NCBI GenBank assembly: GCA_033239005.1
Contig: BSQZ01000001.1
Location: forward strand, 7,944,000-8,007,999
Length of the DNA: 64,000 nucleotides
Origin: Lamellibrachia satsuma
Taxonomy: Eukaryota > Annelida > Polychaeta > Sabellida > Siboglinidae
Direction: 5' to 3'
Each line of letters starts with the position of its first letter. The first letter of the stretch is position 1. Below, piece after piece: positions 41,298 through 49,900 of this stretch. The translations under genes were made by a program, and so were the position numbers. Under the pieces are notes generated by a model that saw only the letters and a list, made by a program, of their open reading frames with translations, was not told the origin of the DNA and searched no databases.

Positions 41298-43061
41298 CGG
41301 TGTGTGTGCGGTGCACGGTGTGTGTGCGGTGCACGGTGTGTGTGTGTGCGTGGCGTGTGTGCACGCGGCGTGTGTGCGCGCGGTGTGTGCGCGCGGTGTG
41401 TGCGCGCAGTGTGTGTGTTAAACATTTTGGTTGTGTTTCAGGCGAGCCGTACGCTCTGACCCTGCTGTCTGATCCCGTGGGTCTGTACCCAAACGAGTAC
41501 ACCATCCAGTGGGAGAAACCACGCACCGGCGGCATCCCCATCCAGGAGTACATGTTCAAGAAACGCACGGTACGTAGTCATACATGCATGCACACATGTT
41601 GACTCATCGCAATAACTCAGTAACTTAACAAGATGTCACTTTGTGGATTTTTTGTCACAGAACTGATTTTTTAAAGTAGTTTATTGAAATCTTTTCAGCT
41701 GTTTTTGCGCTATGATTTTGTAGTGACACTATCATTTGTGAGATATAAGTGGAGTAGCCGTTTTGAAGCTTTGACAAATTCGTTCATCCCACTTGGCCTT
41801 AGTTCACTCAACTGTATAAATGAGTACCTGGCGACAGACAGAGATGGATATCTGAATGAATAGTCTTTGAGCAGTAATTGCAGCATGGCTTGAATGCTTT
41901 CCAAAGAACTCGAAATGGCTTTGAAATGAACAGGTCTGTCAGGGGGTGAAGTGTAAAATGCTTTGAATAGTCCCAAGGACTGGATACTGCGCTATAAGAA
42001 CGTACCTTTAAGATCAATGTTGCCAAAAGAATATTTGTTAATAATAAAGAGCATGGGTTGAATTAACATAGACATAATATAATTTGGATAAATGGCATTC
42101 AAATTGTAACAATTATTTGTGTTCTATTTATGTATCAAGGTTTGTTTATCACCTTAAGATACAGGTTTGGCAGCCAAAATAATAAAACCAACTACAGCCA
42201 GGCTTGTCGTAAATACTAGCGCTTCAGATGGCAATTTTTAAATGGCGTGTGGATCATGGCTGAACAATTCAGATGGTGCTGAAATAATAAACACTTGCAT
42301 CATTTTATCTTTTTTGAAAAAGGCAATTGATTTTAATGTTCTGTTATTTTTATTGTTGAGTACAGTTGAGATTGATGATTGTTATCGTTTAACAAGTGCA
42401 GGCAAAGATTGATGATTGTTGTTGTTGAACAGGTGCAGGCAAATATTGATGATTGTTGTTGTTGTTGTTGTTGATGTTGAACAGGTGCAGGCACATTGGT
42501 TGTTGTTTAACAGGTGCAGGCAAAGATTGATGATTGTTGTTGTTCAACAGGTGCAGGCAAAGATTGATGATTCTTGTTGTTGTTGTTGCTTAACAGGTGC
42601 AGACACATTGGTTGTTGTTCAACAGGTGCAGGCAAAGATTGATGATTGTTGTTGTTGTTCAACAGGTGCAGGCACATATTGGTTGTTGTTCAACAGGTGC
42701 TGGCAAAGATTGATGATTGTTATTTAACAGGTGCAGGCAAACATTGATGATTGTTGTTGTTTAACAGGTGTAGGCAAACATTGATGAATGTTGTTGTTCA
42801 ACAGGTGCAGGCAAACATTGATGATTGTTGTTGTTCAACAGGTGCAGGTAAAGACGGGCCATAATGCAGACACGTGGATCGTGGAGAGGCCCTTGGACGA
42901 CTGGAGCAATATGAAGGTGGAGGATGACCCGGCTGCTCCGATGCTCTACTACCGTCTGCAGTGGCTCAAGCCCAACACCTACTACCAGCTCGAGGTGACC
43001 GCTCGCAATGACATCGGCTGGTCACTCGCAAACGCAGAGTTTGTCTTCAAGACTTCAGCAG
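24251..43061 (+). CDS. NCAM/Fasciclin-2-like cell adhesion gene, 5' ten exons
   Basis: Ten exons (24251-24305, 25606-25751, 28102-28252, 31453-31640, 32438-32543, 33279-33428, 34056-34082, 37840-37959, 41442-41569, 42842-43061) join in compatible phases with AG/GT borders to give about 430 residues. The product has a hydrophobic signal segment (residues 1-20), Ig domain 1 (about 25-117), Ig domain 2 (about 118-215), FN3 domain 1 (about 218-314) and FN3 domain 2 (about 316-430). The second Ig starts with a YTPRIHAADNINQVYTWAGM pattern, like the YxP...VYTWEG start of the last Ig of NCAM, which also precedes two FN3 modules. The family mediates homophilic adhesion at the cell surface. Transmembrane and cytoplasmic exons are not seen before the window end; the last intron holds two Polintons. 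NCAM has five Ig domains, so this gene is either a short member or the signal exon is one of several. Confidence 0.85.
25606..25751 (+). CDS. Adhesion gene exon 2: first half of Ig domain 1
   Basis: After a TTTTAG acceptor the exon encodes TRNEGDTATLTCIADGIPAP, with the first Ig cysteine, and ends in phase 0 at CAAT|GTAAGT. The boundary motif GACAAT|GTAAGT is repeated three more times in the following intron. Confidence 0.9.
25741..25850 (+). repeat. 28-bp tandem duplication of the exon 2 splice donor
   Basis: Donor-like GACAATGTAAGT copies have their GT at 25752, 25780, 25808 (GTAAAT) and 25836 (ACAGTGTAAG), exactly 28 bp apart. The unit contains the last exon bases (GAGGAGGxTGACAAT) plus the first intron bases. 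Reading past the first donor meets an in-frame TGA within five codons, so use of a downstream copy would truncate the protein. Confidence 0.85.
26395..27489. mobile_element. Non-autonomous TTAA-type DNA transposon, older copy
   Basis: The left end is TTAA followed by GATAGTTGGGGCAGCTGATT. The right end (about 27466-27486) reads, reversed, AGTAGTTAGGGTGGCTATTA, an imperfect inverted repeat. Long stretches match the element at 28382-29142, for example CACTAACATCATATTTC and CCAGTACATTGCAGTAC. No transposase motif is present. Confidence 0.6.
28102..28252 (+). CDS. Adhesion gene exon 3: second half of Ig domain 1
   Basis: The exon encodes LQMTIDNLSPEDSSNYTCIA, the typical L-x-I-x-x-L-x-x-x-D-x-x-x-Y-x-C strand E-F pattern with the second Ig cysteine. 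It starts after TTTAATAG and ends in phase 1 at GAAT|GTAAGT. Confidence 0.9.
28378..29146. mobile_element. Non-autonomous TTAA-type DNA transposon, younger copy
   Basis: The element of 761 bp (28382-29142) is flanked by TTAA on both sides. Its ends GGTAGCCGGTGCAGCTAATG and (reversed) GGTAGCTGGGGTGGCTAGTC are imperfect inverted repeats. It has no open frame with transposase motifs. A longer relative lies in the preceding intron at 26395-27489. Confidence 0.65.
29237..31290. mobile_element. piggyBac-like element, probably non-autonomous
   Basis: TTAA duplications (29237-29240 and 31287-31290) enclose 2,046 bp. The ends are CCCTGGGAGTGACCACTGAG and (reversed) CCCTAGGAGTGGCCAATGAT. TTAA targets and CCC-starting inverted ends are the piggyBac hallmark. 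An open frame at 29902-30111 has no motif I recognise as transposase. Internal features are a C8-9 run (29539), a GTAA tetramer run (29711-29742) and a duplicated TAGTAGCTAAATATATAACA segment (30560-30625). Confidence 0.7.
31453..31640 (+). CDS. Adhesion gene exon 4: first half of Ig domain 2
   Basis: The exon encodes VYTWAGMVRNMTCHSMGEPE and PLVKWYRFGELLENN, with the Ig cysteine and tryptophan. It starts after TTTTTAG in phase 1 and ends in phase 0 at a CAA|GTGGGT donor, a weaker donor than the other exons have. Confidence 0.88.
32438..32543 (+). CDS. Adhesion gene exon 5: second half of Ig domain 2
   Basis: The exon encodes VREEDEGWIYGMYTCRSGNK with the second Ig cysteine. It begins after TTTCCCAG in phase 0 and ends in phase 1 at GCAA|GTAAGT. 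Confidence 0.9.
33279..33428 (+). CDS. Adhesion gene exon 6: start of FN3 domain 1
   Basis: The exon encodes VPDKPAAITVKESTPTFVLL and SPVDDGGNRITRYRVAY, the A-C strands of an FN3 module. It runs from AACAG to CTCG|GTGAGT (phase 1). Confidence 0.9.
34056..34082 (+). CDS. Adhesion gene exon 7: 27-nt microexon
   Basis: Between TTCTCTGTGCAG and GTAAGT lie 27 bases that add nine residues (ENARTSTDT) and preserve phase 1. The join closes the loop between the FN3 C' and E strands. The splice sites are strong and the phase fits both neighbours. Exon 8 could also follow exon 6 directly in frame, so inclusion may be optional. Confidence 0.7.
34495..34610. repeat. TGGTATACCATGGTATTACA-type degenerate repeats
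   Basis: Overlapping 5-10-bp units TGGTA, TGGTATACCA and CATGGTATTA run through this intron segment. Several units are self-complementary. Confidence 0.8.
35000..37839. other. Intron 7, distal part; nothing coding seen
   Basis: This is AT-rich intron DNA. Apart from the 30-bp array at 36392-36521 and a GCATGCAT/ACGCACGTACGTGA alternating purine-pyrimidine stretch at 36190-36245, I see no gene or transposon signature. Confidence 0.45.
36392..36521. repeat. 30-bp tandem repeat, about 4.3 copies
   Basis: The unit is CACAAAGCACATGATATAAC followed by TGTACCATAA. The copies are nearly identical. Because 30 is divisible by three, a minus-strand frame (MLWYSYIMCFV repeats) stays open. It is not a gene. 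Confidence 0.92.
37840..37959 (+). CDS. Adhesion gene exon 8: end of FN3 domain 1
   Basis: The exon encodes LQPSTMYTFKVRARNEIGFG, the L-x-P-x-T-x-Y-x-F-x-V-x-A-x-N-x-x-G signature of FN3 strands E-G. It lies between TTTTGCAG and ATCC|GTAAGT (phase 1). Confidence 0.93.
38267..38325. repeat. (AT)n microsatellite
   Basis: This is a pure AT dinucleotide run of about 59 bp inside intron 8. Confidence 0.97.
39612..41167. mobile_element. Inverted-repeat-bounded DNA element, possibly nested hAT-like
   Basis: Arm 39612-39682 (GGACAGTTTCACTTTCGTGA ... ATAACTATTGCAATACTATT) is inverted at 41107-41167, with an identical ATAACTATTGCAATACTATT core. Inside, a second pair, GGGATGCAACAATAC near 39783 and GGCGCAACCCTAG near 40602, resembles degenerate hAT ends. 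No transposase frame is recognisable. It lies in intron 8 of the adhesion gene. Confidence 0.5.
41248..41420 (+). repeat. TG/CG-rich tract immediately upstream of exon 9
   Basis: TGTGTG runs alternate with GCGGTG, GTGCACGG and GTGCGCGCGG units and end about 21 bases before the exon 9 acceptor. The tract sits where a branch point and polypyrimidine tract would be expected. Confidence 0.9.
41442..41569 (+). CDS. Adhesion gene exon 9: start of FN3 domain 2
   Basis: The exon encodes YPNEYTIQWEKPRTGGIPIQ and EYMFKKRT, FN3 strands A-C with the conserved tryptophan. It lies between TGTTTCAG (phase 1) and CACG|GTACGT (phase 0). Confidence 0.9.
42385..42847 (+). repeat. Minisatellite repeating the exon 10 splice acceptor
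   Basis: About a dozen 30-40-bp units each carry TTGTTGTTCAACAG|GTGCAGG, the same bases that form the real acceptor and first codons of exon 10 at 42842. Examples are near 42430, 42482, 42513, 42548, 42593, 42623, 42662, 42727 and 42803. The rest of the unit is CAAAGATTGATGATTGTTGT. The array therefore arose by amplification across the intron-exon border. Confidence 0.88.
42842..43061 (+). CDS. Adhesion gene exon 10: end of FN3 domain 2
   Basis: The exon encodes WIVERPLDDWSNMKVEDDPA and LKPNTYYQLEVTARNDIGWS, the FN3 strand E-G signature. It ends in phase 1 at CAG|GTAGGT. A second in-frame acceptor six bases inside (GTGCAG|GTAAAG) is possible. Confidence 0.92.
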
Positions 43062-43299
43062 GTAGGTGGCTGCAGTTAGAGTTGGGGTGTGTTATGTTAT
43101 TGCGATTAGAGTCACTGGTGAATGTTGTGAATACTGTTGGTATAACAGACACATCACACTAATGTTTGCAGGGACATTGCATGACAGAATAGAGTGGTGT
43201 GGACTAGCTGCCCATTAGGCATGGGCTCATCTTCATATTCTTCTACCTGACATATAACATTCTGGTTTATATATTACTTCATGTATGAAGGCTTCTTCC

Positions 43300-44100
43300 T
43301 GTGTAACAAGAGTGCTGATGTCCCTGGCCTGGCCTAGGCTTTCTGTGTAACAGAGTGCTGATGTCCTAGGCCTGCCCAAGGCTTTCTGTGTAACAACAGT
43401 GCTGATGTCCCTGTCCTGTCCAAGGCTTCCTGTGTAACAACAGTGCTGATGTCCCTGGCCTAAGACTTCCTCCAGTATAACAACAGTGCTGATGTCCCTG
43501 GCCTGCCCAAGGCTTCCTCCTGTGTAACAACAGTGCCAATGTCCCTGGCATGCCCAAGACTTACTGAGTAACAACAGTGCTAATATCCCTGGCCTGCTCA
43601 AGGCTTCCTCCTGTTTAGCAACAGTGCTGATGTCCATGGCCTGCGCAATGCTTCCTGAGTAACAACAGTGCTAATGTCCCTGGCCTGCCCAAGGCGTCAT
43701 GTATAACATTAGTGCTGATGTCCGTAGCCAAGGCTTCCCGCATAGCAACAGTGCTGATGTCCCTGGCCAAGGCTTCCTGTGTAAAAACAGTGCTGATGTA
43801 TCTGGCCTACCCAAGGCTTCCTCCAGTGTAGCAACTGTGCTTATGCCCCTGGCTCGCCTAAGGCTTCCTGTGTAACAACAGTGCTGATGTATCTGGCCTG
43901 CCCAATGCTTCCTGTGTAATAACAGTGTTGTTGTCCTTGGCCTGCCCAAGGTTTTTTGAGTAGCAACAGTGCTGATGCCCCTGGCCTGCCCAAGGCTTTC
44001 TGTGTAACAACAGGGCTGATGCCCTGGCCTGCCCAAGGCTTTCTGTGTAACAACAGTGCTGATGTCCCTGGCCTGCCCAAGGCTTCCTGTGATTGCAGTT
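43300..44100. repeat. About 43-bp minisatellite, roughly 18 copies, start of intron 10
   Basis: The unit is AACAACAGTGCTGATGTCCC followed by TGGCCTGCCCAAGGCTTCCTGTGT, with insertions of CTC and short deletions. Several open frames on the minus strand (LGRPGTSALLLHRK repeats) are artefacts. Confidence 0.93.
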
Positions 44101-45110
44101 TATAGCTAAGCGTACACACAAACATGTTTTGTTGTTTTCAATCATGAGGGAATGTTAATGAAATCATGAAAGAACGTACTCTGTTAGACATTGTATGGAA
44201 CGAGCACTAAACTAATCCAGATTTTAGTTTGAAACATCAAACTACACAGCCAAGTAATCAAATCATATGTACATATGATTTAGTGGATGTAGTAGCAGTC
44301 AGTAGCAATGGTTGATTTTTATGCACAAAAGTGCAAAAGAAGAACAAATCAACACACAGAACACGGTCATATTTGTAGCAAGAGTATAGTTTTGACACTT
44401 TGGCTGGGAATGTTGTGTTTATAAATTCACAGATTGAATTTGTTGGAAAATATTTCACAATCTTATCATTTTGGTAATTTTATGAGTTCTTTTTATTAAG
44501 TATTTGTCTAGTGCTGTCCTCTCTTTTATGTTTCTTCATATGTTGCTTGACCAATCTTAATCCAGCTTCTGTCTTTCCAGCCATTACTTTCTTACTGAGG
44601 TGATTTTGTCAATATGATCTTTGGCATTCTCATCAACCAAATTATTACTCTATTAATATTTGATGTATTTAGTGATCCATACATCCATGGAAATTTAGAG
44701 CACACATCAGATTTTTTTAAGGTAATATCTTTAAAAAAAGTTGGTATAAATTAAAATTTATTAACATTAACACCACTTTTCTGCATTGAGCTATAAACGT
44801 GGTATGTGGCATCCATGCTGCTACTCCAGCTTATAAAACATGACAGGTTCAGTGATTTTGTGAGTAGTAGAGAAATGGCTGTAAACTCAGTGGCAGCAAG
44901 TTCCAGACTTGTATTGATGGGTTGTATTAGATGCAATTTGTCATCCCTTGATGGCAGATAAAACCCAGTGATTTATAATTTCACTTAGTGTGATGTGGTG
45001 TTGAACAGTTTAGTTAGACTGTGGTTGTATATTTATGCATGAACTAAGAGTGATGTGTGGCAGCTTATTGTTGGACCGTGTTGTTGCAGTACAGTGTGTA
45101 TTATATAGAA
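44101..45110. other. Intron 10 DNA up to the outer Polinton; nothing coding seen
   Basis: AT-rich sequence without a recognisable repeat or exon. The left terminus of the outer Polinton should lie here or at the protease stop codon, but its inverted repeat partner is outside the window, so the boundary is undefined. Confidence 0.4.
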
Positions 45111-45114
45111 GAAA

Positions 45115-45609
45115 TTATGTCATGGCACGAAAGTATGATACGTGATAGTACGGCATACCCTTTTTCAGCAGTTTAATCCAATCGAACACGCGACAATCGT
45201 TAGCGACCAGATCGGTGTGGAAAGCATTGACGAAAGTTCTCATAGGAGCGCCGTGACAACGAAGCATGATATAAGTGACGCAATATTGTCCGCAAACGTT
45301 AGACAGAGGACTCTGAAGTCTCTTGCTGTTATGAGTCCACTCGGAACAGTGTTTGTTCAAGAAGGTGCGGAACGCCGCGTGGCGAGGTGGCAGACCGTAC
45401 GAACAGAAGTATTCGCCGCGCCCGTCGGAGGACAGGTACAGCGCTATCCAATGTTCGCCCGGTTCGTCGCCGTCGTCGGTGTTGCACACGAAGGCGATCG
45501 GCAAAGCGTCAATTGTTGCAGGCAGTCCATCTCGGGGTACGACGCCGCCAAAGACGGACGCGGTGTTCGGATCCATCGCCAGTAGACGGGCGATCTGCAG
45601 GGTGTCCAT
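45115..45609 (-). CDS. Adenain-like cysteine protease of outer Polinton
   Basis: This 164-residue protein matches the adenovirus-protease (Ulp1-fold) type used by Polintons for capsid maturation. The catalytic histidine is in GEHWIALYL (about residue 57), and the Gln/Cys pair is in QSPLSNVCGQYCVTYIML (about 98-115). The acid position usually read as YFDSYG is YFCSYGLPP here, so the catalytic aspartate is replaced by cysteine unless a neighbour substitutes. The start ATG at 45609 lies one base after the capsid stop codon region (45611), fitting a tightly packed late gene cluster. The stop codon TAA at 45115-45117 marks the end of recognisable element sequence. Confidence 0.82.
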   Translation of the reverse strand: MDTLQIARLLAMDPNTASVFGGVVPRDGLPATIDALPIAFVCNTDDGDEPGEHWIALYLSSDGRGEYFCSYGLPPRHAAFRTFLNKHCSEWTHNSKRLQSPLSNVCGQYCVTYIMLRCHGAPMRTFVNAFHTDLVANDCRVFDWIKLLKKGMPYYHVSYFRAMT

Positions 45610-45610
45610 C

Positions 45611-46016
45611 TCAGTAGTCGTGGATGACGTTGCGGTTCTTGTCGATCTCCAGCACGGACTCGAATTCGGCGTAGGCGACGACGTTCACGGTGGCCCGAAG
45701 CGCTTCACGGAAATGGAATTCTAAGCGCAGGTTGCCCTTTTGTATCAGATTAAAGCAGGGACCGTCGCACTGGTCGGGGGTAAGGTCGAAACAGAAGAAG
45801 GTGTAGCCGTCTCGATAGTCGTCGCGAGTCAGACCGTTCCCCTCGTCCTGCCATAGCTTGCCGGTCGAGGTGAACATGCTCGCGTAGCTCCTGGCGAAGA
45901 GGTTTTCTGCGAAGTTGGGCTGGAAGGGTTTGGCGGGTATCTGACGACCGTCCACGTACACGGAGACGAAGCTGATGGCGTTGTTCTTGGCGTGAAAGGG
46001 GTTTGTGGCGTACGTG
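45611..46016 (-). pseudogene. Outer Polinton major capsid protein, C-terminal part (split gene)
   Basis: The minus-strand frame from 46016 to 45611 encodes the end of an F54H12.2-like double-jelly-roll capsid protein. Visible motifs are YVDGRQIPAKPFQPNF, DGYTFFCFDLTPDQCDGP and GNLRLEFHFREAL. The N-terminal two thirds are at 60272-61188. The frame is continuous between the two parts if the inner element and one TACGTG copy are disregarded, so the gene was intact when the inner element landed. Confidence 0.88.
46011..46016. other. Left target-site duplication TACGTG of inner Polinton
   Basis: TACGTG immediately precedes the left terminal repeat and is matched exactly by 60272-60277. Six-base duplications are characteristic of Polinton integration. 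Confidence 0.95.
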
Positions 46017-46270
46017 AGTAGTATAGTACTTGGGGGTACCAGCGCATTTTTTAAAACCCCCCAAAAGCACGTTTTGAGGGGCCGCTACAAGCGCAAAACC
46101 AATAAACACACCAAACATACCCTTAAGACCCACCAAAACCCAAATATAAATTGCGCTCATTCCAAACATACCCCTAAGGGCCTCCAAAACCCAAATATAA
46201 ATTGCGCTCATTCCAAACATACCCTTAAGACCCACCAAAACCCAAATATAAATTGCGCTCATAAATAACT

Positions 46271-46311
46271 AGGTCAAGGTCAAGGTCAAATCCAAAACGA
46301 GGTCAAGGTCA
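46271..46311 (+). promoter_or_regulatory. Cluster of AGGTCA direct repeats in left TIR
   Basis: Three head-to-tail AGGTCA copies without spacing (46271-46288) are followed by two more (46300-46311). They create several TCAAGGTCA sites, the known extended half-site of FTZ-F1/SF-1/ERR-type nuclear receptors. Binding is inferred from the motif alone. Confidence 0.4.
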
Positions 46312-46447
46312 TATGTCAAATCCAAAACGAGGCCAAATCCAAAACGAGACCAAATCCAAAACGAAACTAAATTCAAAATTAACTGTTTATTTAGGTATAC
46401 ACTACCACTTTATAAAACACCACTAAAAGAGTCCTTGTAAGAGACTA

Positions 46448-46847
46448 TTATACTCTATTAAATAAACTAAACCACAATCCTGTCAGATGCCCTAATAATG
46501 GAGACTTTTTCATGTAATTAGTTGATCTTGACCAATAATAACAATACCCCCTATCTTTTTTTGTGGCATAAATAAAATCGGCCGTATGCATCATGGAGTA
46601 CTGAATGGGTGTGGCAACACTTGATACTGCCAAACGCCCACTCTAAAATACAAGTAAGGCAGCCATTATTAGGGCCAATTAATCCCATACTATAATCATT
46701 AGCTTTTATAATGTCCTCCAAATCTAAATCTGCACCAAAATTCTTTAAATATAAATATTTATAAGCTAAAGCAGACTTGATTATAACACTAGTATTCTCA
46801 TTAGAATAAAATTTAATATACTTTATAACTTCTTTTGGATCTGTCAT
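46448..46847 (-). pseudogene. TIR-encoded protein, left copy, frameshifted
   Basis: This is the inverted copy of the gene at 59442-59840. It begins at the ATG complementary to 46845-46847 and is broken by one extra T in a homopolymer near 46554-46560. The downstream part continues in another frame to 46448. Substitutions change Thr to Ala, Ser to Cys and Val to Ala relative to the right copy. Confidence 0.8.
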
Positions 46848-46873
46848 TATACTATTCTGCTAAAGAATAAGGC

Positions 46874-46897
46874 ACTTAAAGAAATAAAACTATAGTA
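46874..46897 (+). promoter_or_regulatory. Putative promoter of the polymerase gene
   Basis: The 16-base ACTTAAAGAAATAAAA (46874-46889) is identical to 52672-52687 in front of the zinc-ribbon gene. It is directly followed here by CTATAGTA, a short form of the element's recurrent start-site motif. The ATG follows eight bases on. Confidence 0.45.
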
Positions 46898-46904
46898 AAT
46901 TAAA

Positions 46905-49900
46905 ATGGATAGAAATAATTTATCTAACCATATGTTATATACAATGGAAGAATTTCAACATCTATCAAAAGATGAGATTATTAAGAAGCTAATTACAGCT
47001 CAAAACTTAATTAAGTTTCTTGCAAGCACCACCAAACAACCACACAAGAAAGTTAGTGAGTACTTAGACATCACACCATACAAACAACCACCAAAACCTA
47101 AAAACATTAGTAAGTACTTAGACACCCCAACAACAACATCCCCAAAAATACACCCACTCATTAGAACTCAAGCCAGAGCTTTAAAAGGCAGCACAAAATC
47201 ATACCATATAGAAGTTGTGAAAAAAGCAAGCCCTCTAGAACAGCTAAACAGATCTAGAGTAATAATAATTGCTGAACTTACACAAGATCTAAAAGAAATG
47301 AATGGACTAAAGTTTGTAGAAACTCTTCGCGTTGAGCTTTATAAACAAGCTAATAAAGAACACCTAACATACAAAATGGTGTATTTTAATTCTACTGCAC
47401 ACACCATTATTAATTCTACTGAAATTGTTCCAGCACTAAACAAGTCAGCAGAGCAGGTGATAACTACTATTGGAAAATGGCTATCAGAAGGATCAGGTTG
47501 GATGATAGATAGAGTTTTTAGTCACTTTATTAATATTACAAAATACAAACCATGTAATGGAACAGGCTATATACAACTACCAATAGAGCTTCGAAACTCT
47601 AGAAAAGGACTTATTAATATGAAAAACACTGATAATGAATGCTTTAGATGGTGCCATTTACGGCACTTAAATCCAGTTGTTAAAGACCCCGGCCGCGTTA
47701 CAAAACTACTAAGACAAGCAATTAATAATGTAAACTATGATGGAATTAAATTTCCAGTAGCTATAAACCAATACAATAAAATAGAAAAACAAAACAACAT
47801 TCGTATTAATGTTTTTGGATATGAAGCCAAACAACCGCACCCAATTTATATTTCTAAAGAGAAGTTTGATGACCATTTAGATTTATTATTATTAGCAGAA
47901 GAAGAGAACAACCACTACTGTCTAATTGAAGACTTTAATAGATTTATGTATAAACAAACAGAACACAAAGAAAGGAAGCATTTTTGTAGGTTTTGTTTGC
48001 AATGTTTTAGTTCAGAAACAGTTCTAAATAACCACACCCCAATCTGTCTAACAATAAATGGAGAACAAGCTATTAAAATGCCAAATAAAGATGCTAAAGT
48101 AAAATTCACAAACTACAACAAACAACTAGAAGCTCCATTTGTAATATATGCGGACTTTGAAGCTATAACAGAAAAGATTGATACAGCACGCCCAACCCCA
48201 GCTTCATCATCAACTACTAAGTACCAGCAACACACAGATTGTGGTTATGGATATAAACTTGTTTGTTGTGATGATAAATTTAGTAAACCAGTTCAAATTT
48301 ATAGAGGTAAAAATGCAGTAAACAAGTTCTTGTCTAAAATGATAGAAGAAGCAGAATATTGTAAACAAATAAAAGAAAAACACTTTAACCAAAAGATGAT
48401 AATAACACCAAAAGAAGAGCAGCAATTTAAAAAATCAACTAAATGCCATATTTGTAATAAGAAATATACTACAAATGATAAAAAAGTAAGAGATCACTGC
48501 CATATAACAGGGCGGTATCGAGGATCTGCTCACGAACTATGCAACCTAAACTATAGAATCTCAGATAAGATTCCAGTTATTTTTCACAACTTACGAGGAT
48601 ATGACTCTCACTTTATTATGCAAGAAATTGGTAAATTTGAATTAGATGTTAACGTAATTCCAAACAACATGGAAAAATACATGGCATTTATGCTAGGTAA
48701 ACACCTCACCTTTCTAGACAGCTTTCAATTTATGTCAAGCGCGTTAGATAGATTAGTTAACAACCTACCCTCAGATGCATTCAAATATACTGATGAAGAG
48801 TTTAAGAATAAAATTCAAGCCACTCTTATGAAAAAGAAAGGAGCATACCCATATGATTATATGGATTCTTTTAATAAATTTAAACAAACAACTCTTCCAC
48901 AAAAAGATGAGTTTTATAGTATTTTAACAGATGAGCACATTAGTAATGAAGCATACGATCATGCCAAACAAGTGTGGAAAGTATTTAAATTAAATAATAT
49001 GGGTGAATATCATGATCTGTACCTCAAGTCAGATGTACTACTACTAGCTGACGTATTTGAACAATTTAGAAAAACCTGCTTTGAATCTTATAAACTAGAT
49101 CCATGTCACTATTTTACAAGTCCTGGACTATCTTGGGATGCTATGCTAAAAATGACTGACGTTCAACTTGATCTTATGTCTGATGTTGATATGTACCAAT
49201 TTATTGAAAAAGGAATGCGTGGAGGAATCTCTTGTATTACCCACCGACACGGTTCTGCCAATAATAAATATATGCAAAACCACAACAAATCTAAACCGTC
49301 TAAACACATTATGTATATGGATGCTAATAATCTTTATGGATGGGCCATGTCACAGTTTCTCCCAACTGGAGGATTTAAATGGCTTACTGAAAAAGCATTT
49401 AACAAGAAAAACTTTATAGCCCACAAAAAAGACAGTAAAAAAGGGATGATACTAGAAGTTGATCTAGAATATCCTAAAGAGCTACACGATACTCATAATA
49501 GCTATCCACTAGCGCCAGAACATCTAGCAGTAACAGAAGATATGTTATCTCCCTACTGTAAACAAATAAAAGAAAAATACAATATGTCTGCGGGCGAAGT
49601 TAAAAAACTAATTCCAAATTTAATGGATAAAACCAAATATGTTCTCCACTATAGAAACTTACAACTATACATGGATTTAGGATTGAAAATAAAGAAAGTG
49701 CATAGAGTACTAGAATTTGATCAATCTCCATGGTTAGAACAATATATCTCATTTAACACAAATAAAAGAACTGTTGCAAAGAATGACTTTGAAAAGGACT
49801 TCTTCAAACTAATGAACAACTCAGTATTTGGTAAAACAATGGAAAATCTTAGAAAAAGGGTTAATGTAAAACTAATTACAGATGAAAAGAAATTAATTAA

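Larger units (their letters stand above)
45115..46016 (-). mobile_element. Outer Polinton/Maverick, left part (protease and capsid C-terminus)
   Basis: This GC-rich block belongs to the same element as 60272-64000. The capsid gene runs from the right block into this one once the inner element is ignored, and both breakpoints carry TACGTG. Genes are on the minus strand in the order capsid end, then protease. Confidence 0.85.
46017..46855 (+). repeat. Left terminal inverted repeat of inner Polinton
   Basis: It matches the reverse complement of 59434-60271 with about 99% identity. I count four substitutions and one extra T (46554-46560, seven T against six A) across the shared ORF. It contains three 51-bp subrepeats (about 46105-46262), a block of nuclear-receptor-like half-sites (46271-46311) and AAATCCAAAACGAGG-type repeats (46288-46370). 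Confidence 0.93.

Noticed and set aside
43233..44145. Minus-strand repeat proteins (LGRPGTSALLLHRK type)
   Set aside because: They translate the 43-bp minisatellite and change frame with each unit-length variant.
45142..45724. Plus-strand open frames antisense to the outer protease
   Set aside because: They are low-complexity shadows of a GC-rich minus-strand gene with clear catalytic motifs.
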